64,000 bases of DNA from Luteibacter rhizovicinus (lineage in GTDB: Bacteria; Pseudomonadota; Gammaproteobacteria; Xanthomonadales; Rhodanobacteraceae): positions 124,001 to 188,000 of the forward strand of contig NZ_SMCS01000007.1 in assembly GCF_004342265.1 (NCBI RefSeq). Direction: 5' to 3'. The notes beneath the pieces are model-generated. The model ran no database searches. It was not told where the DNA came from and was given only the letters and a program-made list of their open reading frames with translations. Shown in pieces: positions 24,662-35,812 of this stretch (its first letter is position 1; each line of letters starts with the position of its first letter). The position numbers and the translations under genes were made by a program.

Positions 24662-25612
24662 ATGCAAGCCCCGACTCATCTCTGGCACAACGGCCGCATC
24701 AAGGCATGGCACGAGGCGACCGTGCATGTGGGCGCCCACGCGCTGCACTACGGCTCGTCGGTGTTCGAAGGCGTGCGCGTCTATTCGACGCCCGACGGCC
24801 CGCGCTATTTCCGCCTGGAAGAACATACCGAGCGTCTGTTCAATTCCGCGCGCGTTTACGACCTGACCATCCCATACGACGCGGACGCGATCAACCGTGC
24901 CTGCCGCGAAGTGATCGCCGCGAACGGTCTGGAATCGGCCTATGTGCGCCCGATCGTTTACCGCAGCGGCTTCACTTTCAGCCTGGCTCCGCCGCTGGAT
25001 ACCGCCGTCGACGTCGCGATTATCGCCCTGCCCTGGGGCGCTTACCACGGTGCCGATGCGATCGAGAATGGCGTCGACGTCTGCGTGTCGTCGTGGAATC
25101 GCGCCGCCCCGAATACCTTCCCCAGCGGCGCCAAGGCCGGTGGCAACTATCTGAATAGCCAGCTCATCGCCCGCGAAGCCATCAACGGCGGTTACGCCGA
25201 AGGCATCGCGCTGGGCACCGATGGCTTGCTGAGCGAAGGCGCTGGCGAAAACCTGTTCGTGGTCCGGAACGGCAAGCTGTACACGCCGCCGTCCGCCGCG
25301 AGCATTCTCTGCGGCATTACCCGGGACAGCGTGCTGACGCTTGCCCGCGAGCGCGGCATCGACGTCATCGAGCAGGCGCTGCCGCGCGAAATGCTGTATT
25401 TCGCGGACGAAGTATTCATGACCGGCACGGCCGCCGAAGTCACGGCCGTGCGTTCGGTCGACCGCAAGCCCGTGGGCTCGGGTAAGCCCGGACCGATCAC
25501 GCGTCAGATCCAGCAGGACTTCTTCGGCCTGTTCGATGGACGCACGGAAGACAAATGGGGTTGGCTGACGCCCATCGAGAACGACGTCGCCGCCGGGAGG
25601 GTCGCCGCATGA
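24662..25612 (+). CDS. ilvE: Branched-chain amino acid aminotransferase
   Basis: A 316-residue class IV PLP aminotransferase, making Leu, Ile and Val from their keto acids. [37 protein letters not shown] (with the PLP Lys) and [15 protein letters not shown] are the family landmarks. AAGGAG precedes the ATG. Its stop overlaps the leuC start (ATGA). Placement between leuA and leuC is unusual. Confidence 0.93.
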   Translation: MQAPTHLWHNGRIKAWHEATVHVGAHALHYGSSVFEGVRVYSTPDGPRYFRLEEHTERLFNSARVYDLTIPYDADAINRACREVIAANGLESAYVRPIVYRSGFTFSLAPPLDTAVDVAIIALPWGAYHGADAIENGVDVCVSSWNRAAPNTFPSGAKAGGNYLNSQLIAREAINGGYAEGIALGTDGLLSEGAGENLFVVRNGKLYTPPSAASILCGITRDSVLTLARERGIDVIEQALPREMLYFADEVFMTGTAAEVTAVRSVDRKPVGSGKPGPITRQIQQDFFGLFDGRTEDKWGWLTPIENDVAAGRVAA

Positions 25613-27024
25613 GCGCCCGTACCCTGTTCGACAAGCTGTGGGATTCGCACCAGGTCGTCGCCGAAAGCGCGACGACACCGGGTGTGCTGTATATCGATCT
25701 GCACCTGGTGCACGAAGTCACCTCGCCGCAGGCATTCGACGAACTGCGTTCGCGCGGCCTGAGCGTTCGCCGCCGCGACCGCACGCTGGCGACGCTGGAT
25801 CATTCCACGCCCACGCTGCCGCCCGATGCGAACGGCAAGCGCCCGTATTACACGCCCGAAGCGGAAGCCCAGGTCGCGATGCTGGAAAAGAACGTCGTCG
25901 ACTTCGGCATCGACCTGATGGGTTGGGACAGCCCGAATCGCGGCATCGTGCATGTGGCCGGTCCCGAAGTCGGCGCCACGCAGCCGGGCATGACGATCGT
26001 CTGCGGCGACAGCCACACCGCGACGCACGGCGCGTTCGGCGCGTTGGCCTTCGGTATCGGCACGACCGAAGTCGGCCACGTGCTGGCCACGCAATGCCTG
26101 CTTCAGCGCAAGCCTAAGTCGCTGGCCATCCGCGTCGACGGCGCATTGCAGCCGGGCGTCACCGCGAAGGATCTGATCCTGCACATCATCGGTCGCATCG
26201 GCATCGGCGGCGGCACCGGTTATGTCATCGAGTACACCGGCGAAGCCGTTCGCGCGCTGTCGATGGAAGAGCGCATGACGGTCTGCAACATGTCGATCGA
26301 AGCTGGCGCACGCGCCGGACTGATCGCACCGGACGACACGACATTCGAATGGCTGGAAGGCCGCGAGCGTGTGCCGAAGGGCGAAGCATGGAATCGCGCC
26401 GTCGCGCAGTGGCGCACGCTGACCACGGATGCGGGCGCTCGCTACGACAGCGAAGTCCGCATCGACGCATCGACGATCCAGCCCAGCGTCACCTACGGCA
26501 CGCACCCGGGCATGGTCGTTGCGATCAACGCGCCCGTGCCCGCGGCTGCCGATGCACTGGAGCAGCGCGCACTCGATTACATGAAGGTCACGGCGGGCAA
26601 ACCCATGGCCGGCGAAGCGGTCGACGTCGTCTTCATTGGCAGCTGCACGAACGCGCGCCTGTCCGATCTGCGCGCGGCCGCTCAGATCATGCGCGGTCGC
26701 CAGGTGGCGGCCGGCGTCCGCATGCTGGTGGTTCCCGGCTCCGAACAGGTGCGGCGCGATGCGGAAAGCGAAGGCCTGCACCAGGTGTTCCGCGATGCCG
26801 GTGCCGAGTGGCGCGAGCCGGGCTGCTCGATGTGCATCGCCATGAACGGCGATCTCGCCCAACCGGGCCAGCTTGTCGTGTCCACCAGCAACCGGAATTT
26901 CGAGGGTCGTCAGGGCAAGGGGGCGCGAACCGTACTCGCCAGTCCGCTGGTCGCCGCCGCATCCGCCATCGCGGGTCGTGTCGCCGATCCTCGCGAATAT
27001 ATCGAACAGGAAGCCGCCGCATGA
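25609..27024 (+). CDS. leuC: 3-isopropylmalate dehydratase, large subunit
   Basis: A 471-residue aconitase-family subunit carrying the [4Fe-4S] cluster. [39 protein letters not shown] and [13 protein letters not shown] provide the three cluster Cys residues. It pairs with LeuD to isomerise 2- to 3-isopropylmalate. The ATG overlaps the ilvE stop, and its own stop overlaps leuD by four bases, implying coupled translation. Confidence 0.95.
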   Translation: MSARTLFDKLWDSHQVVAESATTPGVLYIDLHLVHEVTSPQAFDELRSRGLSVRRRDRTLATLDHSTPTLPPDANGKRPYYTPEAEAQVAMLEKNVVDFGIDLMGWDSPNRGIVHVAGPEVGATQPGMTIVCGDSHTATHGAFGALAFGIGTTEVGHVLATQCLLQRKPKSLAIRVDGALQPGVTAKDLILHIIGRIGIGGGTGYVIEYTGEAVRALSMEERMTVCNMSIEAGARAGLIAPDDTTFEWLEGRERVPKGEAWNRAVAQWRTLTTDAGARYDSEVRIDASTIQPSVTYGTHPGMVVAINAPVPAAADALEQRALDYMKVTAGKPMAGEAVDVVFIGSCTNARLSDLRAAAQIMRGRQVAAGVRMLVVPGSEQVRRDAESEGLHQVFRDAGAEWREPGCSMCIAMNGDLAQPGQLVVSTSNRNFEGRQGKGARTVLASPLVAAASAIAGRVADPREYIEQEAAA

Positions 27025-27617
27025 GCAAGACCACCCAACCGCTCGCCTACGTGCATTCGCGCACGGCGGTTCTGGCGAACGAAAACATCGACACCGACCG
27101 CATCATCCCCGCGCGATTCCTGACGACGACGGAACGCACGGGTCTGGGCAAGCATTGCTTCGAGGACTGGCGTTACGCCGCCGACGGCAGCGATAACCCG
27201 GCCTTCGTGCTGAACCAGCCCGTGTCGCGCGGCTGCGCCATCATCGTTGCCGGCCACAACTTCGGCTGCGGCTCGTCGCGCGAGCATGCGCCGTGGGCGC
27301 TGCTGGACTACGGCATCCGCGCGGTGATCTCCAGCGAAATCGCGGACATCTTTCGTGGCAACGCGCTCAAGAACGGCCTGCTCGCCATCGTGGTGAGCGA
27401 ACCGGAGCATCGCTGGCTGATCGAGAACCCCGGCATCGAACTGCGCATCGACGTCGCCGAAGGCACGATCCGCCTGCCCGACGGCGGCAACATCCATTTC
27501 GATCTGGACGCCTTCGCACGGCATTGCCTGCTGAACGGTGTGGACCAGCTGGGTTTCCTGAGCCAACAGGAAGAAGCCATCAGCGCATACGAAACACGCA
27601 TGGAGCAAGCCGCATGA
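27021..27617 (+). CDS. leuD: 3-isopropylmalate dehydratase, small subunit
   Basis: A 198-residue swivel-domain subunit. [13 protein letters not shown] and [17 protein letters not shown] are diagnostic of LeuD. Normal length. Overlaps both neighbours by four bases. Confidence 0.95.
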   Translation: MSKTTQPLAYVHSRTAVLANENIDTDRIIPARFLTTTERTGLGKHCFEDWRYAADGSDNPAFVLNQPVSRGCAIIVAGHNFGCGSSREHAPWALLDYGIRAVISSEIADIFRGNALKNGLLAIVVSEPEHRWLIENPGIELRIDVAEGTIRLPDGGNIHFDLDAFARHCLLNGVDQLGFLSQQEEAISAYETRMEQAA

Positions 27618-28678
27618 AAGCCTCGATCGTCGTATTGCCCGGCGACGGCATCGGTCCGGAAGTCGCCTCCGCCGGCGTCGCCGTACTGCGCCAGATCGCC
27701 GAACGTTTCGGCCACGATTTCACCTTCACCGAGCACGCGATCGGCGGCGACGCCATCGACCGCTTCGGCGACCCGCTGCCGCCCGCCACGCGCGAAGCGT
27801 GCCTGGCCGCGGACGCGATTCTGCTTGGTGCGGTCGGCGGCCCGAAGTGGTCCGATCCCAACGCGCCCGTACGTCCTGAGCAAGGCCTGCTGGCCATGCG
27901 CAAACTGCTCGGCGTATTCGCGAACGTGCGACCGCTGAAACTGCATCCGCGCGCGGCGGCGCTGTCGCCGTTGAAACCGGAGCGCACGAAGGGCGTCGAC
28001 CTGGTCTTCATTCGCGAACTCACGGGCGGCATCTATTTTGGCGCGAAGACGCGCACGGACGATGCGGCGACCGACGAGTGCCGCTACACCGTGGGCGAGA
28101 TCGAGCGCGTCATGCGGCATGCCTTCGATCTGGCGCGTACGCGCCGGAAGAAAGTCACGTCGGTGGACAAGGCCAATGTGCTGGAGACCTCGCGCCTGTG
28201 GCGTTCCGTCGCCACGCGTATCGCCGCGGACTATCCGGATGTCGAACTCGAACACCAGTTGGTGGACTCGATGGCGATGCACCTGCTGACCCGTCCCGCC
28301 GATTACGACGTGATCGTGACCGAGAACATGTTCGGCGACATCCTGACCGACGAAGCGTCGGTGCTGGCCGGATCGCTGGGCCTGTCGCCGTCGGCATCGC
28401 TGGGCGGCCCGGGCGCGGGCGTCTACGAGCCGATCCATGGCTCCGCGCCGGATATCGCGGGCAAGGCGCTAGCCAATCCACTGGGCACGATTCTCAGCGT
28501 CGCGATGCTGCTGCGTCATTCGCTGGGACTCTCCACCGAAGCAGACACGGTGGAAGCCGCTGTCGACTACGTCATGGAAAACGGCAACCTCACGCGCGAC
28601 CTCGGCGGCGATGCGACCACGCACGCGGTTACCCGCGCGGTGCTGGATGCCTGTGAAGCAAAGGCGGAGGCCGCATGA
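27614..28678 (+). CDS. leuB: 3-isopropylmalate dehydrogenase
   Basis: A 354-residue NAD-dependent beta-decarboxylating dehydrogenase. [12 protein letters not shown] at the start, [29 protein letters not shown] (catalytic Lys/Asp), [14 protein letters not shown] and [12 protein letters not shown] are all present. It completes the leucine branch in the order leuC-leuD-leuB. Four-base overlaps on both sides. Confidence 0.95.
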   Translation: MKASIVVLPGDGIGPEVASAGVAVLRQIAERFGHDFTFTEHAIGGDAIDRFGDPLPPATREACLAADAILLGAVGGPKWSDPNAPVRPEQGLLAMRKLLGVFANVRPLKLHPRAAALSPLKPERTKGVDLVFIRELTGGIYFGAKTRTDDAATDECRYTVGEIERVMRHAFDLARTRRKKVTSVDKANVLETSRLWRSVATRIAADYPDVELEHQLVDSMAMHLLTRPADYDVIVTENMFGDILTDEASVLAGSLGLSPSASLGGPGAGVYEPIHGSAPDIAGKALANPLGTILSVAMLLRHSLGLSTEADTVEAAVDYVMENGNLTRDLGGDATTHAVTRAVLDACEAKAEAA

Positions 28679-30441
28679 ACGAGAAGAAGATCCCCATCCG
28701 CACGCTGCGTAGCGATGCGATCAAGACCGGTCCCGACCGTGCGCCCGCCCGCGCCATGCTGCGTGCCACCGGCCTGGACGACGAGGCCATCGCGCGGCCG
28801 ATGGTCGCCATCGTGCACAGCTGGTCCAATGTCTCGCCGTGCAACCTCAACCTGCGCGAACTGGCCGAAGCGGCCGCCAATGGCGTGCGCGCCGCGGGCG
28901 GCACGCCGGTCGAGTTCAACACCATCGCGGTCACCGACGGTATCGCCATGGGTACGTCGGGCATGCGCGCTTCGCTGGTCAGCCGCGAGCTGATCACTGA
29001 CTCGATCGAGCTGGCCGTCGACGGCCACTGTCTCGATGCGATGGTCGTTCTGTGCGGTTGCGACAAGACGATTCCCGCCGCGGCCATGGCGCTAGCGCGC
29101 CTGAATATCCCCGGTGTCGCGCTTTACGGCGGCAGCATCGCGCACGGCAATCACAACGGTTGTCCGATCACCGTGCAGGAAGTGTTCGAAGCGGTCGGCG
29201 CGCATGGTGCCGGCAAGATCGACGACGCCGAACTGGAAGACGTGGAACGTCATGCCTGCCCCGGCGCCGGTGCCTGCGGCGGTCAGTTCACCGCCAACAC
29301 GATGGCCATGGTGCTGACGACGCTGGGTCTTTCCCCCGTCGGCCTCAACGATATTCCCGCGACCGCTCCGGAAAAGCTGGCGGCGGCGCATCGTTGCGGC
29401 GAGCTGGCGATGGAATGCCTGAATGAAAATCGCCGCCCGAGCGATGTCCTGACGCCCGCCGCATTCCATAACGCGGCGCGCATGGTCGCGGCAACGGCGG
29501 GTTCGACCAACGCGGTGCTGCACCTTCTCGCGATTGCCCACGAGGCACGCGTACCGTTGACGATCGAAGACTTCGAACCCGCATCCGCGAAGACTCCGGT
29601 CATTGCGGACCTGAAGCCCGGCGGCCGTTACAGCGCCGTGGAACTGACCGCCGCCGGCGGCACGGCGATCGTCGCGCGCGAACTGCGCACGGCCGGCATG
29701 CTGACCGATACGCCCACCGTCACCGGTCGCTCGCTGTTCGCCGAACTGGACGCCGCACCCGCGGCGACCGAGGGACAGCAGGTCGTGCGCGATATGGCGC
29801 ATGCCCTGAAGCCACGCGGCGGCTACAGCATTCTGTACGGCAATCTCTCGCCCGAAGGCTGCATCCTCAAACTGGCAGGCCATGGCCGCCTGAGTCATGC
29901 GGGTCCGGCACGCGTGTTCGAAAGCGAGGAAGAAGCTTTCGCCGCCGTGCAGGCGGGCAAGATCCGTTCGGGCGACGTCATGGTCATCCGCAACGAAGGT
30001 CCCGCAGGCGGACCGGGCATGCGTGAAATGCTGGCCGTGACGGCGGCGCTGGTCGGACGCGGTCTGGGTAACGACGTCGCGCTGATCACCGATGGACGTT
30101 TCAGCGGCGCGACCCACGGTTTCATGGTCGGTCACATCGCACCCGAAGCGGCTCGCGGCGGCCCCATCGCCCTGCTCCGCGAAGGCGATGCGATCTTCAT
30201 CGATGCCGGTACGCGCGAACTGCGCACCGATGCCGACCTCACCGCACGCCGCGCCAGCTGGCGTCCCGCACCGCCGAAAGTCACCCGGGGCGTACTGGCC
30301 AAGTACGCGCGGCTGGTGGGCTCGGCCGCCGAAGGCGCGGTGACGCAGGCCTTCGAAGACGACGAAGACATCGCACCGCCAACGCGCCGCAAACAAGAAG
30401 ATTCCGCCGACGACCTGACCCAAGCCCTGATCGGCAACTGA
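28675..30441 (+). CDS. ilvD: Dihydroxy-acid dehydratase
   Basis: A 588-residue Fe-S dehydratase giving the keto acids of valine and isoleucine. [16 protein letters not shown] and [21 protein letters not shown] carry the cluster Cys residues; [16 protein letters not shown] and GDAIFIDA mark the C-terminal domain. The ATG overlaps the leuB stop. The fusion point of the leu and ilv blocks is therefore translationally coupled. Confidence 0.94.
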   Translation: MNEKKIPIRTLRSDAIKTGPDRAPARAMLRATGLDDEAIARPMVAIVHSWSNVSPCNLNLRELAEAAANGVRAAGGTPVEFNTIAVTDGIAMGTSGMRASLVSRELITDSIELAVDGHCLDAMVVLCGCDKTIPAAAMALARLNIPGVALYGGSIAHGNHNGCPITVQEVFEAVGAHGAGKIDDAELEDVERHACPGAGACGGQFTANTMAMVLTTLGLSPVGLNDIPATAPEKLAAAHRCGELAMECLNENRRPSDVLTPAAFHNAARMVAATAGSTNAVLHLLAIAHEARVPLTIEDFEPASAKTPVIADLKPGGRYSAVELTAAGGTAIVARELRTAGMLTDTPTVTGRSLFAELDAAPAATEGQQVVRDMAHALKPRGGYSILYGNLSPEGCILKLAGHGRLSHAGPARVFESEEEAFAAVQAGKIRSGDVMVIRNEGPAGGPGMREMLAVTAALVGRGLGNDVALITDGRFSGATHGFMVGHIAPEAARGGPIALLREGDAIFIDAGTRELRTDADLTARRASWRPAPPKVTRGVLAKYARLVGSAAEGAVTQAFEDDEDIAPPTRRKQEDSADDLTQALIGN

Positions 30442-30495
30442 TCCATCCGAACTCCGCGCGCATCGCGCACACCCTTCGCACCTGGAGAAAACGAC

Positions 30496-31521
30496 GTGAC
30501 CGAGAAACAAGCCACCATTGCCCCGCTGCAGAACGCCCGCATCGCCGTCCTCGGCTATGGCAGCCAGGGCCGCGCGCATGCACTGAACCTGAAGGATTCC
30601 GGCCTCGACGTCGTCGTGGGCCTGCGCCCCGGCGGCCCCTCGTGGAATCGCGCCTATCTCGACGGCTTTGCGGTCGCCGAACCTTCCGAAGCCGTTCGCG
30701 GCGCCGACCTGATTGCGGTACTGACGCCCGACATGGTCCAGCCCCAGCTCTATCGCGAATCCATCGAGCCGAACATCAAGCCCGGCGCCGCACTGCTGTT
30801 CGCGCATGGCTTCAACGTGCATTTCGGTCAGATCGAACCACGCAAGGACATCGATGTCGTGCTGGTCGCTCCGAAGGGACCGGGCGCGCTGGTTCGTCGC
30901 GAATATGAAATCGGCCGTGGCGTGCCCTGCCTGTTCGCCGTCCACCAGGACGCGACGGGTAACGCGGAAGAAAAAGCGACGTCTTACGCGGCCGGCATCG
31001 GCGGCGCGCGCGCCATGCTGATTCAGACCGACTTCAAGGAAGAGACCGAAACCGATCTGTTCGGCGAACAGGCCGTGCTGTGCGGCGGCGCGAGCGAACT
31101 GGTCATCAAGGGTTTCGAAACGCTGGTCGAAGCGGGTTACCGCCCGGAGATCGCGTACTACGAAGTCATGCACGAACTGAAGCTGATCGTCGACCTGTTC
31201 TACGAAGGCGGCATCGCGCGCATGCTGGAATTCGTCTCCGAAACGGCCCAGTACGGCGACTACACGCGCGGCCCCCGCGTGATCGACGACGGTGTGAAGG
31301 AGCGCATGAAGGGCGTTCTGAAGGACATTCAGGATGGCACCTTCGCCCGCGAATGGACGGCCGAATACAAGGCCGGCTTGCCCAACTACAAGGCATTCAA
31401 GCAGCGCGACCTCGAGCACCCGATCGAGCAGGTCGGCGCCCGTCTGCGCGCACGCATGCCGTGGCTGCAGGCGGCACGCCCGGAAGCCACGGCGGTCGAG
31501 CCGGCCAAGGCAGCCGAGTAA
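30496..31521 (+). CDS. ilvC: Ketol-acid reductoisomerase, class I
   Basis: A 341-residue NADPH enzyme isomerising and reducing acetohydroxy acids. [19 protein letters not shown] is the nucleotide loop; [25 protein letters not shown] and [15 protein letters not shown] carry the two-metal site. The start is GTG with GGAG upstream; no ATG fits better. A strong hairpin follows in the 107-bp gap before ilvB. Confidence 0.94.
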   Translation: MTEKQATIAPLQNARIAVLGYGSQGRAHALNLKDSGLDVVVGLRPGGPSWNRAYLDGFAVAEPSEAVRGADLIAVLTPDMVQPQLYRESIEPNIKPGAALLFAHGFNVHFGQIEPRKDIDVVLVAPKGPGALVRREYEIGRGVPCLFAVHQDATGNAEEKATSYAAGIGGARAMLIQTDFKEETETDLFGEQAVLCGGASELVIKGFETLVEAGYRPEIAYYEVMHELKLIVDLFYEGGIARMLEFVSETAQYGDYTRGPRVIDDGVKERMKGVLKDIQDGTFAREWTAEYKAGLPNYKAFKQRDLEHPIEQVGARLRARMPWLQAARPEATAVEPAKAAE

Positions 31522-31531
31522 GCAGTGTCAT

Positions 31532-31558
31532 GCCGGCGGTCGGAGCGCGACCGCCGGC
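31532..31558 (+). other. Intercistronic hairpin between ilvC and ilvB
   Basis: GCCGGCGGTC and GACCGCCGGC form a perfect 10-bp stem with a 7-nt loop, ten bases after the ilvC stop, with no T tract. It could protect the upstream mRNA or partly reduce read-through into ilvB. Confidence 0.6.
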
Positions 31559-31628
31559 GTCTGCAAGAAGCACTGGATCTTCTTCAACAGGCCGCCGGCC
31601 AGACCGGCGATACGCAAGGATTCTTTGA

Positions 31629-33503
31629 GTGAATGCGCAACTGGATTCCATCGGCGACATTAGCCGGCCCTCTTCCCACCCCTTGGCCGGACAGGCCATG
31701 ACAGGTGCCGACATCGTTGTTCAGGTGCTGGCCGACGAGGGCCTCGACGTGCTGTTCGGCTATTCCGGCGGCGCGATCCTTCCGGTATACGACGCCGTCT
31801 TTCGTTACAACGAAAGCAATCCACGCGACGACGGCAGCGAGCCGCTGCCACTTATCGTGCCCGCCAACGAACAGGGCGCGTGTTTCATGGCCGCCGGCTA
31901 TGCCCGCGCATCGGGACAGGTCGGCGTGGCATTGGTCACCTCGGGTCCCGGCGCAACCAATGCCGTCACTCCCGTGCGCGATTCCATGGCCGACTCGGTG
32001 CCGCTGATCGTGATCTGCGGTCAGGTACCGACCGCGGCGATCGGCACGGACGCATTCCAGGAAGCGCCGATCACCACGATCATGGGCGCGTGCGCCAAGC
32101 ATGTGTTCCTTGTCACCGACGCCTCCTCGCTGGAAGCGACGCTACGCACGGCTTTTCATATCGCGCGCAGCGGACGTCCCGGCCCTGTCGTCATCGATAT
32201 TCCGAAAGACGTGCAGAACGCGCCGCTGATCTTCCAGGGTAATCGCGAACTGCCGGTGCGCGGCTACCGGGCGCGACTGCGCACGGTGCAGGACGCAACG
32301 ATCGACGATGCCCACTGCGCCGCGTTCTTCGCCGCGCTGGGTCGCGCCGAGCGTCCGCTGATCTACGCGGGTGGCGGCATCATCTCCGCCGGCGCGGCGG
32401 ATGCCTTGCGCGCGTTCGCACGGACGTTCGGTATTCCCGTCACCACGACCCTGATGGGTATCGGTGGATTCGACACCACCGATCCGCTCGCGCTGCACAT
32501 GCTCGGCATGCATGGCACGGCTTACGCGAATTACGCCATGGACGACTGCGATTTCGTGTTTGCACTGGGCGCGCGCTTCGACGATCGCGTGGTCGGCGTG
32601 CCGGCCGAGTTCGCGCCACGGGCGAAGACGATCGCGCAGATCGATATCGACCCTGCTGAAATAGGCAAGGTGAAACAGGTGGACTGGCATCATATCGGCC
32701 ACCTCGACGGCGCCCTTCAGCGTCTGCTTCGCTATGGCCAGCGACAGGGATTCCGTCCGCGCGAAGACGGTCGCTACGATGCGTGGCACAAGCATATTGC
32801 CGCACTGAAGAAAACCCATGCGCTCAACTACCAGCGCGACGGAGACCTCATCCAGCCGTACGCCGTGATCGAGGCGATCAACCGCATCACCGACGGCCGC
32901 GCCATCATCACGACGGGCGTCGGACAGCACCAGATGTGGTCCGCGCAGTATTTCGATTTCCGCGAGCCACGACGCTGGCTGACCTCCGGCTCGATGGGAA
33001 CGATGGGCTTTGGCCTGCCCGCGGCTATCGGCGCGCAGTTCGCGCGACGCGACCTGACCGTGATCGATATCGATGGCGACGCCAGCATCCGCATGAATAT
33101 CGGCGAGCTGGAAACCGTCACGACGTATGGTCTTCCGGTGAAGGTCGTCGTGCTGAACAACGCTGGCGACGGCATGGTTCGGCAGTGGCAGAAGCTGTTC
33201 TTCAAGGGGCGCTTCTCGGCATCGGACAAGAGCCTGCACAAGAAAGACTTCGTTCGCGCCGCGCAGGCGGATGGATTCGAATGGGCCCGTCGCCTGGACG
33301 ATCCCGCGCGAATCGACGAGACCGTGGCGGATTTCCTGGCTTTCGCCGGGCCGGCGTTTCTGGAAGTCGTCATCGATCCCGATGCGGGCGTGTATCCCAT
33401 GGTGGGACCGGGCGCGACCTATGCGCAGATGATCACGGGCGACTGGATTGCCAGCCGTTCGGAAGCGGTGGCCGATACCGCCGAACCGACAGGGATGTTC
33501 TGA
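31629..33503 (+). CDS. ilvB: Acetolactate synthase, large subunit
   Basis: A 624-residue thiamine-diphosphate enzyme joining pyruvate with pyruvate or 2-ketobutyrate. VLFGYSGGAILPVYDA precedes VPANEQGACFMAAGYARASG (catalytic Glu). The FAD/middle domain is followed by the ThDP motif DIDGDASIRMN, then NNAGDGMVRQWQ. The N-terminus has about 23 residues before MTGADIVVQVL, where many homologues begin. GTG was taken because AAGGA lies upstream; ATG at 31698 is the alternative. ilvB and ilvG cannot be told apart by sequence alone. Confidence 0.92.
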   Translation: MNAQLDSIGDISRPSSHPLAGQAMTGADIVVQVLADEGLDVLFGYSGGAILPVYDAVFRYNESNPRDDGSEPLPLIVPANEQGACFMAAGYARASGQVGVALVTSGPGATNAVTPVRDSMADSVPLIVICGQVPTAAIGTDAFQEAPITTIMGACAKHVFLVTDASSLEATLRTAFHIARSGRPGPVVIDIPKDVQNAPLIFQGNRELPVRGYRARLRTVQDATIDDAHCAAFFAALGRAERPLIYAGGGIISAGAADALRAFARTFGIPVTTTLMGIGGFDTTDPLALHMLGMHGTAYANYAMDDCDFVFALGARFDDRVVGVPAEFAPRAKTIAQIDIDPAEIGKVKQVDWHHIGHLDGALQRLLRYGQRQGFRPREDGRYDAWHKHIAALKKTHALNYQRDGDLIQPYAVIEAINRITDGRAIITTGVGQHQMWSAQYFDFREPRRWLTSGSMGTMGFGLPAAIGAQFARRDLTVIDIDGDASIRMNIGELETVTTYGLPVKVVVLNNAGDGMVRQWQKLFFKGRFSASDKSLHKKDFVRAAQADGFEWARRLDDPARIDETVADFLAFAGPAFLEVVIDPDAGVYPMVGPGATYAQMITGDWIASRSEAVADTAEPTGMF

Positions 33504-33986
33504 ATGCGCCACCTGATTTCCATTCTGTTGCAGAACGAAGCCGGCGCATTGGCACGCGTGGCGGGGCTGTTTGCGTCGCGCGGCTACAACATCGAATCAC
33601 TGACCGTGGCGGCAACGCCGGATGCCGAAGTGTCGCGGCTTACGCTGGTCATCTTCGGCGACGACGGCGTGGTCGACCAGATCATCAAGCAGTCGCGCAA
33701 ACTGGTGGACGTGATCGATATCGCCGAACTCACGCGGCGGGAGCATGTCGAGCGCGAATTGCTCGTAGCCCGCGTGGATGGTGCGCATGATCGCATCGAT
33801 GCCTGCATCGCCCAGCATGGGGCACGTGTGCTGGAGCGGCATGGCACGAATACGCTTGTCGAGTTCACCGGCCGCCCGGATGAGGTGGACCGGTGTCTGG
33901 ATGCCTTCGCCAGAATCGGCGAAGTGAGCGATCACGCGCGCAGCGGCATCGCGGCGCTCGAGCGTGCTTCGGTAGCCGTGGTGTAA
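33504..33986 (+). CDS. ilvN: Acetolactate synthase, regulatory small subunit
   Basis: A 160-residue ACT-domain subunit: MRHLISILLQNEAGALARVAGLFASRGYNIESLTV is the valine-binding ACT core, followed by the C-terminal IlvH/N domain (VERELLVARV, LVEFTGRPDEVDRCLDAF). The ATG follows the ilvB stop with no gap. The length is closer to IlvH than to the short IlvN. Last gene of the operon; a 137-bp repeat follows. Confidence 0.92.
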   Translation: MRHLISILLQNEAGALARVAGLFASRGYNIESLTVAATPDAEVSRLTLVIFGDDGVVDQIIKQSRKLVDVIDIAELTRREHVERELLVARVDGAHDRIDACIAQHGARVLERHGTNTLVEFTGRPDEVDRCLDAFARIGEVSDHARSGIAALERASVAVV

Positions 33987-33996
33987 CACCCTCTGC

Positions 33997-34133
33997 GTAG
34001 GAGCCCGCTTGCGGGCGAAAGCCAACGGAGCGGAGATGCCATGCGTGACATCCGCAGCCCATAGATCGGGCTCGCGGAGGTGAGCATCCGTCTTCCTCGC
34101 CCTGTTGGCTTTCGCCCGCAAGCGGGCTCCTAC
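33997..34133 (-). repeat. 137-bp dispersed repeat, copy 3 (arms GCCCGC/GCGGGC)
   Basis: Core in the same orientation as copy 2 and nearly identical to the reverse complement of copy 1. It fills the gap between ilvN and the convergent SDR gene, so its hairpins may act as the operon's end signal. Confidence 0.9.
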
Positions 34134-34149
34134 AACGAGGCGCAGGTGA

Positions 34150-34749
34150 TCAGTGGATTTTGTAGACCCGCCCCGTCTCCGCACCTTCGACACTGCGACT
34201 GAACGCCAGCGCCGCACGTGCCGCCGGTACCGGCTCGAAACCACGGAAGTACGGCCCGTAGCTTCCCATCGATTCGGTCAGTATCGTCGGGCTGACCGCG
34301 TTGATGCGGATACCGCGCGGCAGTTCGATGGCGGCGGCGCGAACGAATGCCTCCACCGCACCGTTGACCATGCTTGCCGAAACACCCTGCACGATAGGTT
34401 GATCGGTAAGAATGCCGGTGATAAGCGTGAAGGAACCGCCATCGCGGAGATGCGCGACGCCTTCCCGCACCAGCCGCACCTGTCCCATCAGCTTGTCGTT
34501 GATGCCACGGGCGAACTGTTCTTCGGTGAACGTATCCAGCGGACCGAAGTGCACGCTGCCGGCGGCACATACGATGGCGTCCAGCGGGCCCGTCTTCTCG
34601 AACAGGGCGCGCACGCTGGCCGGATCGGCAATATCGACGCGAAGGTCGCCGCTCTGGCGGCCCGCCGAAACGATTTCGTGACGCTGGCCAAGCTCGGCCA
34701 CTACGGCATGACCCAATGTACCGCCCGCACCGACGATGAGAATTTTCAT
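34150..34749 (-). CDS. Atypical short-chain dehydrogenase/reductase
   Basis: A 199-residue Rossmann protein. MKILIVGAGGTLGHAVVAEL binds the nucleotide and VCAAGSVHFGP corresponds to the NAG motif. At the catalytic site, where classical SDRs read YxxxK, this one reads VSASMVNGAVEAF: both Tyr and Lys are absent. That matches a known atypical SDR subgroup of unknown function. AAGGAG precedes the ATG. Divergent from the AraC regulator gene. Confidence 0.8.
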   Translation of the reverse strand: MKILIVGAGGTLGHAVVAELGQRHEIVSAGRQSGDLRVDIADPASVRALFEKTGPLDAIVCAAGSVHFGPLDTFTEEQFARGINDKLMGQVRLVREGVAHLRDGGSFTLITGILTDQPIVQGVSASMVNGAVEAFVRAAAIELPRGIRINAVSPTILTESMGSYGPYFRGFEPVPAARAALAFSRSVEGAETGRVYKIH

Positions 34750-34856
34750 GGAAACTCCTTGTTCGAAACGTGGGGAATGGGGCCTTCGTCACCCTACCTC
34801 AACCGGTGCTGCGGTCGCGGCATGACAGGTACCCCGGCGAGGGCTACGCTCGGGAC

Positions 34857-35783
34857 ATGAACCGCCGCGCCACCCAGATCCTGCCGCCGCCACTCGCCGA
34901 TACCACGGCGCTCGGACCCGAGCAGGACCTGCTTGGCCTTTCGGACGGGCCGTCGATCCACTATCTGGAACATGGCTCGCGTAGCCGGCTTATCCGCTGG
35001 CACTACCATCCGGCATACGAACTCCATCTGATCGTCGCCACGCATGGCACTGCGTACGTGGGCGATCATGAAGGGCCTTTCTGTCCTTACACGCTGGTGC
35101 TCACCGGCCCTAATGTTCCGCACAACTGGATCACGGATCCTTCATGCGAACCGATAGCGCTACGAGACCGCGTGATCCTGTTTCCGGAATCGTTCGTCCA
35201 TCGCTGCATTGAGTTTTATCCGTCCGCGCCACACATCGCGTCGTTGCTTCTGAATGAAGCGCGCTACGGTCTCGTCTTTTCTTCGGAACTCGGACGCCGG
35301 CTCGAGCCGCTGTTCAAGCGCGTGGCGGACCATCCGGGCCTGCGTCGCATCGCCAGTTTCTTCGAACTTGTCGAAGCGCTCGCGGAAGACACGACACGGC
35401 GACCGCTAAGCAGTCGCCCTTTCCAGGCCAGTTCCGATCCCGGTCAATCGTTACGGTTGCACCGTGCCGTCAACTACATCGATAACAATTACGCCAGCGA
35501 CATTTCGCTGCAAACAATCGCCCGTCTTCTCGACATGTCGGGAAGTGCGTTCTCGCGATTCTTCCACCAGCATACGGGCTACCGGTTCATCGACTACGTG
35601 AACCAGACCCGCGTGCAACGTGCCTGCGCGCGCCTGGCCGAATCCGAGGCCCACATCACCGACATTTGTTACGAGGTCGGCTTCAGCAATCTGTCGAACT
35701 TCAATCGCCGTTTCCTCGCGATGACCGGAAGCACGCCGCGCGAATATCGGTTGCGTCATCGGAACATGTCGCGCGAGACATGA
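34857..35783 (+). CDS. mtlR: AraC-family regulator of the mannitol operon (MtlR-like)
   Basis: A 308-residue protein. The N-terminal cupin sensing domain (IRWHYHPAYELHLIVATHGTAYVGDHEG) is followed by two helix-turn-helix units (DISLQTIARLLDMSGSAFSRFFHQHTG and ITDICYEVGFSNLSNFNRRF), ending in the AraC signature. This ATG was preferred over an upstream in-frame codon because the recognisable domain begins soon after it. It stands just upstream of, and parallel to, the transport operon, as MtlR does in Pseudomonas. The inducer is probably a polyol. Confidence 0.8.
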   Translation: MNRRATQILPPPLADTTALGPEQDLLGLSDGPSIHYLEHGSRSRLIRWHYHPAYELHLIVATHGTAYVGDHEGPFCPYTLVLTGPNVPHNWITDPSCEPIALRDRVILFPESFVHRCIEFYPSAPHIASLLLNEARYGLVFSSELGRRLEPLFKRVADHPGLRRIASFFELVEALAEDTTRRPLSSRPFQASSDPGQSLRLHRAVNYIDNNYASDISLQTIARLLDMSGSAFSRFFHQHTGYRFIDYVNQTRVQRACARLAESEAHITDICYEVGFSNLSNFNRRFLAMTGSTPREYRLRHRNMSRET

Positions 35784-35812
35784 CGCACTGCGGAATCAAA
35801 GCAGGTTAAGTC

